A DNA stretch of 64,000 nucleotides, taken from Pseudorasbora parva. Its lineage: Eukaryota > Chordata > Actinopteri > Cypriniformes > Gobionidae. A program made the position numbers and the translations under genes. Positions 11,155-21,087 of the stretch are shown here, piece by piece; within the stretch, counting starts at the first letter, position 1; each line of letters begins with the position of its first letter. The notes beneath the pieces were generated by a model. That model had not been told where the DNA came from, did not search any database, and saw nothing but the letters and a program-made list of their open reading frames with translations. Where the stretch lies: contig NC_090185.1 of assembly GCF_024679245.1 (NCBI RefSeq), forward strand, positions 4,602,464 through 4,666,463. The letters run 5' to 3'.

Positions 11155-11428
11155 GTAATGAATATTGAAGAGATGCAATCCCGGGATTCCCTGGAACAGG
11201 AATATGACACTATAAGTAGCACAATTTGGTTATTAGCATAATCATCAATATTTAAGTGTACTTTGGCTGCTTATCATATGCTAGATTCAACATTTTTATT
11301 TTACATTCAAATGAAAGGTTCTTCATTGGTTATTCGTACATATTTTACGAGGTGGCTAATTCGTACGATTTGTCTAAACCCCAATGAAGGTTAGGTTAAT
11401 GGACTGGGTCATTCGTACGAAATCCTAG

Positions 11429-11636
11429 ACTGTAAAAAAAATTGTCAAAAAATTAAAAAAATTCTCTTGTCTCCAATTGAAAATGTTCTAGTGACCGATC
11501 AGATCTAAATATTTTTTAGTTGGCCAAATTCAATTGCATCAGTTCACGAAAATTTGATTTGGCCAACTGAACTTTTTTTGATGTGATCAGTCACTAGAAA
11601 ATTTTTAATTGGAGACCTGATTTAATTTTTTACAGT
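11429..11636. mobile_element. Short foldback MITE, ACTGTAAAAAA termini
   Basis: About 208 bp, starting ACTGTAAAAAAAATT and ending TTTTTTACAGT. The arms pair through CAATTGAAAATGTTCTAGTG-type sequence and its complement, with a palindromic TTGGCCAA centre. No coding capacity. Confidence 0.85.
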
Positions 11637-11702
11637 GTACGAATTGGGCAACGTGTACCGGTCAAATACGTACAATTCAGCAAAAATCACACAAATTCGT
11701 AC

Positions 11703-12082
11703 ACCGTAAAAAATTATTTAGAAAAAAAGTTACCTGGTTGCCTTAAAATTTTGAGTTCATTGAAATTAAAATTTAGGGTTAATACAATGAACATTTTTTG
11801 AGATTCGACCTTTATTCAAATTATTAAAAGATTTTGTAAGCATATTGGGTAATTGTGTGTGTTTTATTTCAGATGACGGAGTGAAAAATGCCAAAAATAA
11901 TGATTTATCAAATTGTTCATGTGCTTCAGACACAATAATATTTTGAGTTTCTATTTATTAAACAAATTTCCTTCATTGTTTCGACTCAATTTTTTTAATT
12001 CAATAAACTCAAAATTTTAAGGCAACCAGGTTACTTACTTTTTTAAGTTAAACCAACAAAAACCAAAAAAATTTTTTACAGT
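11703..12082. mobile_element. MITE with ACYGTAAAAAA termini, copy 1
   Basis: It starts ACCGTAAAAAATTATT and ends AATTTTTTACAGT. Subterminal GTTACCTGGTTGCCTTAAAA is mirrored by TTTTAAGGCAACCAGGTTAC. A second copy lies at 20575-20947. No coding capacity. Confidence 0.88.
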
Positions 12083-12259
12083 GTATGGGTGAGATTGTAC
12101 GAATTCGTCACCTCATAGCCACTTCGAAAAATACGTATTTCCGTGAGAAACGAGTTTGTCCCACCTTATACACTCTTGTCTTTATTGTCATTGATGGTCC
12201 CAAGAAAAACTTTTAACGTCCATTTCTTTAGAGTATTAAAATGTTCTTAAAGTAAGACA

Positions 12260-12920
12260 TTTTTATTTTATTTTTAAGAACTGCTCATTTTCGGGAATCA
12301 AAAAATGTACTGCTTTTCCAAGGACGGCGGCTAATTTGGAGCTGATTTGCATATTTCCACCAATAAAAAAGACAGCCCTTGGCTGTAAAATGTACTTGTA
12401 AAATATAACATAGCATCTAAACTTTATCTCGACTCCATCAACCTTCCAAAAATCTCCCGCCGTGACATTTCACCATGCAAAATTGTTCATAACGAGCTAA
12501 CCGGCAGCGGCGAGCTAAACGCAACCACTTCCATTTCAAAAGCACTGGGAATTCGCTGGCAGGTTGAAGCTTTTCAACCTCATTCGCCCTGTCACGAGAC
12601 GGACTTAATTACGCCGCTCTTCTACACACACGTCAAGCCGATATGCCTGCGGTGCTGATCCAGGCGCTTCGCTGACTTTCGGGAAACTCGCTCTGACACT
12701 CCGGGTGGGTTAAAGCTGGTTGGGTGGCCGGCGGCCTTCACACCTCTGACGGAGCCTGAAAACACAGGAAGATGAAAGTGACCTTCACACTGCGCTAAAC
12801 AAAAGACGATGGGAACGACTGGCTGAGGTCATCACGGTTGAAGAGTCATTTATGGCGATACTAGGAACATTTACCTATTTGGGGACACTAACTCGTCCAT
12901 TCTAAACTAGAAAGATACCT
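12260..12920. other. Single-copy stretch, GC-balanced
   Basis: Between 12430 and 12880 the sequence is unlike its AT-rich surroundings, with no repeat ends and no exon I can support. It is a possible conserved non-coding element; otherwise spacer. Confidence 0.3.
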
Positions 12921-12923
12921 GAA

Positions 12924-13310
12924 CACTGCAAAAAAGGCTTTTCTTACTTCTTGTTTCTAGTCAAAATATCTACCAATTCTTAAATTAAGACACATTTACA
13001 AGACAAGTACAAAGTATTGTCTTGTTTTGAGAAGAAATAACTCAAAATGAAGAGAGTTTTTGCTTAAAATAAGATAAATAATCTGCCAGCGGGGTGAGAA
13101 AAATAATCTTGTTTTCTGTTTGAATTAAGATTATTTTTCTCACCCCATTGGCAGATTATTTATCTTATTTTAAGCAAAAACTCTCTTCATTTTGAGTTAT
13201 TTCTTCTCAAAACAAGACAATAATTTGTACTTGTCTAGTAAATACTTCTTATTCTTGTTCTAGACAAAATACTAAGTAAGAAAAGCATTTTCTTTTTCTT
13301 TTTTGCAGTG
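12924..13310. mobile_element. Foldback MITE, CACTGCAAAAA termini, copy 2
   Basis: It starts CACTGCAAAAAAGG and ends TTTTTTGCAGTG. The two arms pair through CTGCCAGCGGGGTGAG and CTCACCCCATTGGCAG around a short loop. Same family as 10333 and 18171. Confidence 0.93.
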
Positions 13311-13836
13311 AAACAATGACTATAATGATAATATTTATCCACTTGTTAAGTCTGACATCATGCATCACTGTTTCCGGGTCAAAACGCTATATCAGATCCC
13401 AGAAGCAAAAACAAATGGTGCAGAGTTCTTGATTTTAACCCTTATTTTCAGACCGAAATCGAATCGTTCAAATGGACACTTTTCACATTTCGGGTGTTCC
13501 CAGAAGCAGAAGTCATCAGAGCTGAGTAAACCATAACGGTGAACAGAAACAAACAAACAATAGGCAATCATTTGGCAATCAATAGGCAACAATAACAATC
13601 ATTTTTTGTGTTTTCCATTTGCTACAATAGCAAAAGTTCCACAATAGCAGTTGACTTTACAAAAGAGTGAAAAAACACTGAAAGATTGATTACTGTGTTC
13701 AGAAGATGGATGTCAAATGCTGTCACTCTCAGCAATATTAAAAAAACACTTTAATAATTGCGCAGTGTTAACCGTTTTCTGTAATTTAATGCTAGTGTTA
13801 TAAATGTAAATGAATAGCTGGAAGAAAAAAAAACCC
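13311..13836. other. Unassigned AT-rich spacer
   Basis: No ends of mobile elements and no supported gene. Short open frames are without recognisable domains. Confidence 0.35.
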
Positions 13837-13840
13837 TTAA

Positions 13841-14092
13841 AGGGGGGGTGAAATGCTGTTTCATGCATACTGATCTTTTTACACTGTTAAAGACTTGGAA
13901 TCCCATACTAAACATAGACAAAGTTTCAAAAGTTAAGGTGGACGTTTGATGGGAGTATTTCTTTGTCAAAAATACTACTTCCGGTTAGTCATAAGTTTCG
14001 GCAAGTTTTTTGCGATCATGCGTCCCCTTTGACGTTAATGGGGGCGGAATTTCCTTGTATGGGCCTTACGGACAATTCTACCGGAAACGTGT

Positions 14093-14125
<33 letters not shown>

Positions 14126-15311
14126 CGAAAGTAACAGGCTACGCCCATCAAAGCGCTGGCTCGTAGGATGCTAAACAGGTGATGTGCACATAACAATGTC
14201 ACCAAAAAAGTGCGTTTTTGGTTGCCAGACCAAGACAGTCCTGCACAGATTCCCCAAAAACCCCGCGTTAAGGCAACAGTGGATGGAATTTGCTTTTACG
14301 GATCAGCAACTGAGTTGCACGAATGTTTATATCTGTTCGCTGCATTTCGGTGCCGACTGTTTCATAAACAAGGCCCAGCTCGACGCCGGATTTTCCCGAT
14401 CGCCTAATGCTGAAGGATGGAGCAGTCCCAACGTTAGTACCGCAGGAGGTGAGTGAGACTGCTTCAAATGTCTGCGTTTTTGCCTATGCTCATCAAGTAG
14501 CCCAAACATGATCACGTATAGTTAATTGATCAATGGAGCATGCGATGTGTAGTGCGTGTACATTTGTTTAGCTGGCCACTATATGTGTAACTTTATGTTT
14601 GTGTATTGTAAAAGCACTCCAAACAACAATACACAAAGAGGGGGGAAATATGTTGAACTAAATAAGCGCGCTTCTTCATTTAAATGCGCTACTATTCCGT
14701 GTCTTTCAATGTAAACACTAACTTAGCCTGCCGTGCAAAACCAGTCCGCTTACTGTCTACACAAACCACGCGTAAACACACACACACACGTGCACAACTG
14801 CACTTCCCACATGTACACCTTCAAAGACAAAAATATGACGATATAATTCAAGTATAAATATGTAAATAACACAAGCCGCTAAGCATATTATATAGTTAGT
14901 GTATAACTTGTACCACATAGAGACGTCCTGCTCTAGTCGTTTTTGCTGCTGCTCCTGTTCAACTGCAGCCTCTGGGTCTGATTCCGGATCATAGATGTAT
15001 GGCTGTATCTGATTAAAAGCCATATTTTTATTTTGAATAAAGTTTTTTTCCCGCTGTTAGGGATGAGACAGCTTTACGACGCACTCGACTCAACACAATA
15101 GCAGCAGCGGGCACACGTCATTATTTAGCTCCGCTCACACGACACGCCCCCACCCGCTCGGCTTTTTTCGGAAAGACTCGAAACAGCGCATCTTTCTTAT
15201 ATAATTATTAAAAAAATAAAGACTTTTCGGAGATATGCAGGATGCAATGCTACTCTATAGGTACTCAAGATTGACATGACACTGACTGAAACTGAGTGTT
15301 TCACCCCCCCT
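13841..15311 (+). mobile_element. TTAA-target element with THAP exon (Kolobok-like)
   Basis: It starts AGGGGGGGTGAAATGC after TTAA (13837-13840) and ends GTGTTTCACCCCCCCT before TTAA (15312-15315). These are clean inverted ends with a TTAA target duplication. The interior holds a THAP zinc-finger exon with a splice donor. THAP plus TTAA duplication is the known signature of the Kolobok superfamily. No catalytic domain follows within 1471 bp, so this is an internally deleted, non-autonomous copy. An (AG)n tract lies at about 14092-14123. Confidence 0.85.
14196..14448 (+). CDS. THAP-domain first exon of a Kolobok-like transposase
   Basis: Starting at the ATG of MSPKKCVFGC, the frame shows the THAP (C2CH) pattern: CVFGC near the N-terminus, LHRFPKNPALRQQW after it, then ICSLHFGADCF supplying the final Cys and His, and a LDAGFS stretch like those found in fish THAP transposases. 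The frame runs about 84 codons to CGCAGGAG|GTGAGT at 14449, a good donor site, so it looks like exon 1. THAP domains bind DNA sequence-specifically, here presumably the element ends. The catalytic exons are missing. The exon itself has no stop or frameshift. Confidence 0.8.
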
Positions 15312-15315
15312 TTAA

Positions 15316-15927
15316 AGGGATAGTTCACCAAAAAATGAAAATTATCCCATGATGTACTCTTACATACCTTAAGCCATCTTAGGTGTATGTGACATTCTTC
15401 TTTCAGATGAATATAATCAGTTATATTAGTAAATGTCCTGACTGATCAAAGCTTTATAATGGCAGTGAATGGGAGCCCAAAATTTGAAGAGCAAAAAAAA
15501 GTGCATCCATCCATTATAAAAGTGCTCCAGGGGTTAATAAAAGGCCTTCTGAAGCAAATTGATGAGTTTGTGTAAGAAAACGTTATAAAGTAAATCTAGC
15601 TTCGGTAGACAGCCTTGCATAATCAACTTACAAAAAAAATAAAGCCTCTTGCAGTTCAAAATGCTTATGCTACGTCCAATATCATAAATATCGCACCAGT
15701 TATCCTTTTTCTGCGAGTTGAATACGGAAGGCGGTCCGCCGGAAGCTAAAAATGTATATTTTTCTTACACAAACGTATCATTTCACTTCAGATGGCCTTT
15801 ATTAACCCCCCTAGAGCCGTGTGGATTACTTTCATAAAGGATGCACTTTTCGGAAAGAAGAATGTCATATGGCTTGAGAGGTTAGTAAATAAAAGGGTAA
15901 TTTTTATTTTGAGGAGAACTATTTATT
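15316..15927. mobile_element. TTAA-target foldback element sharing a TTAA with its neighbour
   Basis: It starts AGGGATAGTTCACC directly after the TTAA (15312-15315) that ends the Kolobok-like element. The right arm near 15840-15927 is the inverse (GAAAGAAGAATGTCATATGG, then GAGGAGAACTATTTA), but the last bases and the right TTAA have decayed. No coding capacity. Confidence 0.75.
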
Positions 15928-16074
15928 TATGATTTACTTTATTAACTGCGAAATTGCCATTTTTCCCTTTTCGCAAAGATTTTAGATGTACATTTTGAAA
16001 TTGTTCACACCAAACGGACAATAACGGTCGCTGCAGTTACGTCATCTGTCTCTTTAAATACTCGCGCTCTTTAA

Positions 16075-17606
16075 AGGGTCAATAATTACTTACCCTAATG
16101 TGGTTGGACACCCGTCAGACCTCTGTTCATCTTCACACACAGATGAAGATATTAGTGTTGAAATCCGATGGCTCAGAAAGGCCTTCATTGACACCAATGT
16201 CATTTCCTCTCTCAAGACCCATAAAGGCACTAAAGACGTCGTTACAAAGCCCATCTCACTACAGCGGCTCTACAATCATTTATGAAGAGGCAAGAATAGT
16301 TTTTGTGCTCAAAAAAACAAAATAACGACTTATATAGTGATGGCCGATTTCAAAACAAAGTTTCGAACCGTTATGAATCAGTGAATCGATTCATGATTCA
16401 GATCATGTGGCAATGTGACATCAGTGGGTTAATTAGAATCTCGAAAATACATTTTGGTCCAAAGATAACAAATCTACGACTTTATTCAGCATTGTGTCTT
16501 CTTTTCCAGGTTTGTTTTCAATCTTCAACTAAAGGTTCAAACGGTTATTAAGCAGAGTATTGATTCATGATTCGGATACGCTGTAATCAATACGCTGATT
16601 CATAACCATTTGAATCTTTATTTGAGGATTGAAAACAAACGCGGAAGAGAAGACAATGCTGAATAAAGTCGTTTTTGTTAGGGGTGTTCAATTCCAGGAT
16701 TTTTGGTGTCGACTCCGATTCCCGACTCCCACTGTAGGAGTCTATGGAATCGACTCCTCGACTCCCATATACTTTACAGCAAAACAGGGTCAAAAATAAG
16801 ACAAATTCACAGTTTTTACACACTTAAATGATTTCCCCTTGACACAAGCCTTAAAATCCCCTTATTGAAACTACACACTTTTAACGTGACCGCCCAAATT
16901 AGTCCAATTTAGACATGATGCCGCTAAACGCACATGATTGTCTTAAAAGGTGAGTTAAAGATACTTAATTCTAAAATACATACAATAATCTACACTTATT
17001 ATGTGTTTCTTCTTGATGTGCGTTTTTGTAATTATTTATGGTTAGTTTAATAATTATGAACGCAAGGTTAACCATAAATGGAAGACTAGATCTATATTTA
17101 TTGCATTAATTTACCAAGCTAAAGCTAGCGTTACAAACTAAAGTTGTTGTGACTGTTTTTTTATTTCTAAAGTAAGCACTCAAATGTGCAGTCTCGGTGA
17201 CAGCTCTTTGACGTGGTGTGTCAGTGTCTGAATTCCTCGCTTTATTTCATTCACTCGTCGTTGCTTATAGTGTACCGCCATGCCCTTTATAGGGATTAGA
17301 GAATCCGTAAGTGCGTGATTTCGGACACAGCAACAGAGTGGACACCGAGAGTCGATTCCCCATCGCTAGTTTTTGTTATTTTTGGACCAAAATGTATTTT
17401 CGATGCTTCAAGAGATTCTAATTATTATTAATTATTATGGTTTTTATTCCCTTTCTGGACATGGACAGTATTGTGCATACACTTGCATACACTCTCGGAC
17501 TAAATATAAAATATCTTAAACTGTGTCTGAAGATAAACGGAGGTCTTACGGGTGTGGAACGACCTTAGGGGGAGTCTTGACATACATTTTAGGGTGAACT
17601 TACCCT
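16075..17606. mobile_element. TTAA-target element split by a hAT insertion
   Basis: It starts AGGGTCAATAATTACTTACC after TTAA (16071-16074) and ends AGGGTGAACTTACCCT before TTAA (17607-17610). The interior shares long diverged stretches with 22082-22858, including the GAATCAGTGAATCGATTC palindrome region and CTTTCTGGACATGGACAGTA. Removing the 690-bp hAT element and one 8-bp duplication leaves about 834 bp. Confidence 0.82.
16679..17368. mobile_element. Non-autonomous hAT element with perfect 8-bp target duplication
   Basis: It starts TAGGGGTGTTCAATTCC and ends TTCCCCATCGCTA. The 8-mer GTTTTTGT lies directly outside both ends (16671-16678 and 17369-17376). The insertion splits the host element's GTTTTTGTTATTTTTGG. 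Subterminal regions hold repeated CGACTCC/GAGTCG motifs. No transposase. Confidence 0.92.
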
Positions 17607-17610
17607 TTAA

Positions 17611-18165
17611 TATGCTCTCCTGAGTGACTCACGCGAGCGTTTCTCCTCGGCGTTAACACGGGAAAGCTGAGGTAAATAAGAACACTCTTTTATCCGCTTC
17701 TGTCTGTACTACAGGTCTCATGTCCCCATCCGACAGCGCTTTCTATGAAATATAAAAAGCTTTAATGCAGCGCTTTGCCCACGGGCAGCACGGCAAGCCT
17801 TGAAACTATGAGGTAAAGAGACGCGACTGTTAATGGCGGCGCTGAAAGCGGAGGGTGACCTACTTCACCCCGGACAGTAATACCGAACAAATACACGGAT
17901 AGATTATATCATTATACTTTATTTCAGATATAGATGGTGTGAATGTAGTTAACATACACCTTGTCAGTGATCTAATACCTGTCGGATCGAGTTAATAACC
18001 GAGGAAAGACATATCCGTCCCAAATTAACATAATGTAGAACGCATTAATAAACGTAATTTCCATAGATTGGCAAATGAAGCATTAAAACAGGTCTCCTAT
18101 CCTATTATAGACGACTTAACCTAGTTTTACTGTAAAACCATTCTCTTTCGCATCGTTACACACTG
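17611..18165. other. Single-copy stretch
   Basis: GC-balanced at 17620-17880, AT-rich afterwards. No element ends and no exon I can support. Confidence 0.35.
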
Positions 18166-18170
18166 CAAAA

Positions 18171-18550
18171 ACTGCTTTTCTTAGTATTTTTGTCTTGTTT
18201 CTAGTCAAAATATCTAAAAATTCTTACATTAAAAAACATTTACTAGACAAGTTTAAATTATTGTCTTGTTTTGGGAAAAAATAACTCAAAATGAAGAGAG
18301 TTTTTGCTTAAAATAAGATAAATAATCGGGTGAGAAAAATTATCTGTTTGAATTGAGATTATTTTTCTCACCCCGTTGGCAGATTATTTATCTTATTTTA
18401 AGCAAAAACTCTCTTCATTTTGAGTTATTTTCCCAAAACAAGACAATTACTTTTGCTTGTCTAGTAAACACTTCCAGTTTTAAGAATATTTCGATGTTTG
18501 GACTAGAAACAAGACAAAAATACTAAGTAAGAAAAGCATTTTTTGCAGTG
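18171..18550. mobile_element. Foldback MITE, CACTGCAAAAA termini, copy 3
   Basis: It starts CACTGCAAAAACTGC and ends TTTTTTGCAGTG, with long pairing arms (for example AACTCAAAATGAAGAGAG against its complement). The left arm lost about 10 bp near the loop relative to copy 2. Confidence 0.93.
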
Positions 18551-19800
18551 CACTGCCCTTTTAGGAAAATATAATTTTAGACAGAGTGTCTAAAAATGTT
18601 ACAGCCAATAAACATCCCCAAAAATGGCATATATTTTACTTCGCCCCCACCCAAGAGGATGTTGTGAAATAATTGCGAAACGCACTGTCCAACTGTTGAC
18701 ACAAACGTCCTGGTGGATCTCTAATGACCGAGCCGAGTCTAGTTTATCTCCAGCCGCCTGAGGTCACATGCCAGGTAAAATTGGCCCTCGTCTTGCTAAC
18801 AATCTGACTAGCTATCTTCAGCGTTTGTTGACACTAGCATCTCAGCAAATTAAGCCCACATCTGTGACAAGATTTGGCATTTGTTCCTCAAGTTTTTGTT
18901 CAACCATCAATTTTGGACACAGTGGATGTGCTCTAAAACCTATAGGGCTGTCTTGCTCTACTTCCTATATACATTAGGGAGCATGCTAACTGAAACTAAG
19001 GGTATGTTTACATGATTACGTTTTCAGCTTTTAATTCATTTTGTCCATTAATTTACACAACAAGGGCATTTTAATGGGCCCGAAAACGCAAACTTTTAAA
19101 AACAACGTCTTTACCGTCTCAATGTAAATGTTCAAAAATGTGAATTTGTGTAAACTTTGACTTTATGTGCATGAGTATTACATGTTTGCAGGGTGTTTCT
19201 TTACAATTTGGCATTGCCAACTACTGGCCTGAAATGCATAGCTCAGCCTTTTTTAGTTATTTTCGCAGATCCAGGTGGACAGGGATCATTTTGACAAAGT
19301 TGTCATCTGTTTTTTGTACATTGTTGTCATGTAAACATGCCCTAAATCTCATCAAATGAGGGGTTTCACTTCACTACAAAGGCAGCAACTCTGTGTAGTT
19401 ACATGAAGTATAGAAAACTTGACTCGCAATAGACTTGACTTGCAAGTTGCTAAGCTTATGATACAATACTCTGACAAGTGTAAAAAAAAAACTTTTTTGG
19501 GGCAAAGTTAAACTAGCGATGGATGACTGACTTATTAGCCAACAACCAGCTTGCTATTACTAGATATTACTACATTTACTAGGGTGAAGTTTTTTTCCCC
19601 AAATTTTTGAGCTTTAACATTATTTTTTAGTAGGGTGTAGATTTAAAGTTTTTTGTAGAGGGTGGTTTGATTTAGCATGCTAACAGTAAAAGCTGCAAAT
19701 TCACAGTCTTCAACAATACATTTCTAGAAAAATATTGTCAGTCTCGAAATACAAAATGGACGTCTTTGCATGATGCATCCTGTCTTGCAACTGGTGGTTT
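18551..19800. other. Unassigned spacer
   Basis: No terminal repeats, tandem repeats or recognisable domains in 1.25 kb. Small open frames at 18768 and 19165 have no supporting features. Confidence 0.35.
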
Positions 19801-19820
19801 ATATATATGTAACCCCATCT

Positions 19821-19893
19821 GTTCAGACCGGGACTCGAACCCGGGTCCGCCGGCATGAGAGTCGGACGCTCTAACAAGGAGGCTAAAGGCTGC
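19821..19893 (-). ncRNA. tRNA-like Pol III module in LTR 1 (Met-like, degenerate)
   Basis: On the minus strand a perfect B-box GGTTCGAGTCC (19831-19841) sits in a 5-bp T-stem CCGGG/CCCGG. An A-box-like TAGCCTCCTTG (19875-19885) lies 44 bases upstream, normal tRNA spacing. The loop between reads CTCATGC, giving a CAT anticodon position. The acceptor arm does not pair and the anticodon stem has only about 3 of 5 pairs, so it is not a functional tRNA. It could serve as an internal Pol III promoter. A perfect 8-bp hairpin (19897-19917) precedes it. Confidence 0.65.
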
Positions 19894-19984
19894 AACCTCT
19901 AGCGTCGGTCGCTAGAGCGTCTCTTGAGGTCAGAGGAGTGAGGTTTACTCGCACAGCAACTACTACCAGCTGGCCTCTGTTACA

Positions 19985-20027
19985 CTCACCCCCCTAAACC
20001 TCACTCCCATCCGGGTCACGGCACCAA
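19985..20027 (-). other. Primer-binding site and polypurine tract between LTRs
   Basis: On the minus strand: T, then TGGTGCCGTGACCCGG, whose complement matches the 3' end of tRNA-His including CCA (TCACGGCACCA), then a spacer, then GGTTTAGGGGGGTGAG abutting the next LTR. This order (LTR, primer site, purine tract, LTR) is what reverse transcription of an LTR element requires. The tRNA-His assignment is from memory of the vertebrate tRNA 3' end. Confidence 0.65.
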
Positions 20028-20040
20028 TGTAACCCCTACT

Positions 20041-20113
20041 GTTCAGACCGGGACTCGAACCTGGGTCCGCCGGCATGAGAGTCGGACGCTAAAACAAGGA
20101 GGCCAAAGCATGC
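20041..20113 (-). ncRNA. tRNA-like Pol III module in LTR 2
   Basis: Same module as at 19821. The B-box is intact but one T-stem base has changed (CCAGG against CCCGG). The D-arm region differs by two bases. Confidence 0.6.
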
Positions 20114-20204
20114 AACCTCTAGCGTCGGTCGCTAGAGCGTCTCTTGAGGTCAGAGGAGTGAGGTTTACTAGCAGAGCAACTACTACCAGCTGGCCTCTGT
20201 TACA

Positions 20205-20247
20205 CTCACCCCCCTAAACCTCACTCCCATCCGGGTCACGGCACCAA
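20205..20247 (-). other. Second primer-binding site and polypurine tract
   Basis: Identical in sequence to 19985-20027. Identity of both 43-bp internal parts and near-identity of the flanking LTRs suggest the tandem structure is young, perhaps from LTR-LTR recombination. Confidence 0.6.
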
Positions 20248-20260
20248 TGTAACCCCTACT

Positions 20261-20333
20261 GTTCGGACCGAGACTCGAACCCGGGTCCGCCGGCATGAGA
20301 GTCGGACGCTCTAACAAGGAGGCCAAAGCATGC
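20261..20333 (-). ncRNA. tRNA-like Pol III module in LTR 3
   Basis: The B-box core is kept, with one T-stem change near its end. The LTR has lost about 48 bp upstream of the module, from the right half of the hairpin onward. Confidence 0.55.
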
Positions 20334-20425
20334 AACCTCTAGCGTCGGAAACTACTACCAGCTGGCCTCTGTTACATATATATATAAACAGTTAAATTTG
20401 AAACATTTTTGATCTCTATCTTTAA

Positions 20426-21083
20426 AGTCGTCAATAAACGCAAGTTTCGCTACATTCTTCCCCTACTGTGATGTAAATCTGAGTGAAACTGCTTCTCAAA
20501 CAAGAACAAATGTAGGACGGGGCTTGATTTTGTCCGTGGGGTATTGATTGGATGGTTGTGGTTTTCTATTGGTGCACTGTAAAAAATGATTAAAAAAATA
20601 AGTTACCTGGTTGCCTTAAAATTTTGAGTTCATTGAAATTAAAAATTTGAGTTAATACAATGGTCATTTTTTGAGAAACAACAACCTTTATTAAAATATT
20701 ATTAAAAGATTTTGTAAGCATTTTGGGTAATTGTGTGTTTTATTTGTGGTGATGCAGCGAATCATGCCAAATTGTGCTATTTTCATGATTTATCTCATGT
20801 GGTTCAGATACAATAATATTTTGAGTTTCTATTTCTTAAACAAATTTCCTTCATTGTATCAACTCAAATTTGTTATTTCCACAAACTCAAAGTTTTAAGG
20901 CAACCAGGTTACTTATTTTAAGTTAAACCAACAATATTTTTTACAGTTTGGATCTCATGTGAGAGACAGACTGCCTCGCCCTTGCCGTTAGAAAAGAGAT
21001 GTCGCCGCAAGAGGAAGGGAAGTTATTCTGATTCAAGGTTACAAGGCATGTCAAGAAATGTCCATTTTGTTTTCATGGTGACT
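20426..21083. mobile_element. TTAA-target MITE, AGTCRYCA termini
   Basis: It starts AGTCGTCAATAAACG after TTAA (20422-20425) and ends TTTTCATGGTGACT before TTAA (21084-21087). It carries the nested MITE 20575-20947; without it the element is about 285 bp. No coding capacity. Confidence 0.72.
20575..20947. mobile_element. MITE with CACTGTAAAAAA termini, copy 2
   Basis: Same family as 11703-12082: GTTACCTGGTTGCCTTAAAA near the left end, AAGGCAACCAGGTTAC near the right end, closing with TTTTTTACAGT. It sits inside the TTAA element 20426-21083. Confidence 0.9.
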
Positions 21084-21087
21084 TTAA

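Larger units (their letters stand above)
11155..12255. repeat. Tandem duplication, unit B
   Basis: A diverged copy of 10185-11154, lying directly behind it. It lacks the 449-bp foldback but carries two other MITEs (11429-11636 and 11703-12082). Subtracting these leaves about 510 bp, in good agreement with unit A. Both units contain palindrome-rich motifs around AATTCGTACGA. Confidence 0.85.
19808..20376 (-). mobile_element. Miniature LTR retroelement (TRIM-like) in tandem, LTRs carrying tRNA-like modules
   Basis: Read on the minus strand this is LTR - 43 bp - LTR - 43 bp - LTR. The LTRs are 19808-19984 (177 bp), 20028-20204 (177 bp) and 20248-20376 (about 129 bp, internally deleted). Each begins TGTAACAGAGG and ends GGGGTTACA or AGGGGTTACA, so the ends are TG...CA with a TGTAAC inverted repeat. 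The repeat period is exactly 220 bp. The 43-bp internal part starts one base after the LTR with a primer-site-like sequence and ends with a purine-rich tract. Nothing is encoded. Flanking TATA repeats make the target duplication ambiguous (4 or 6 bp). An alternative is a tandem tRNA-derived repeat that only mimics LTR layout. Confidence 0.72.

Noticed and set aside
19821..19893. A functional tRNA-Met gene
   Set aside because: The acceptor arm does not pair, the anticodon stem is poor, and the module repeats inside a 220-bp unit with LTR-like ends.
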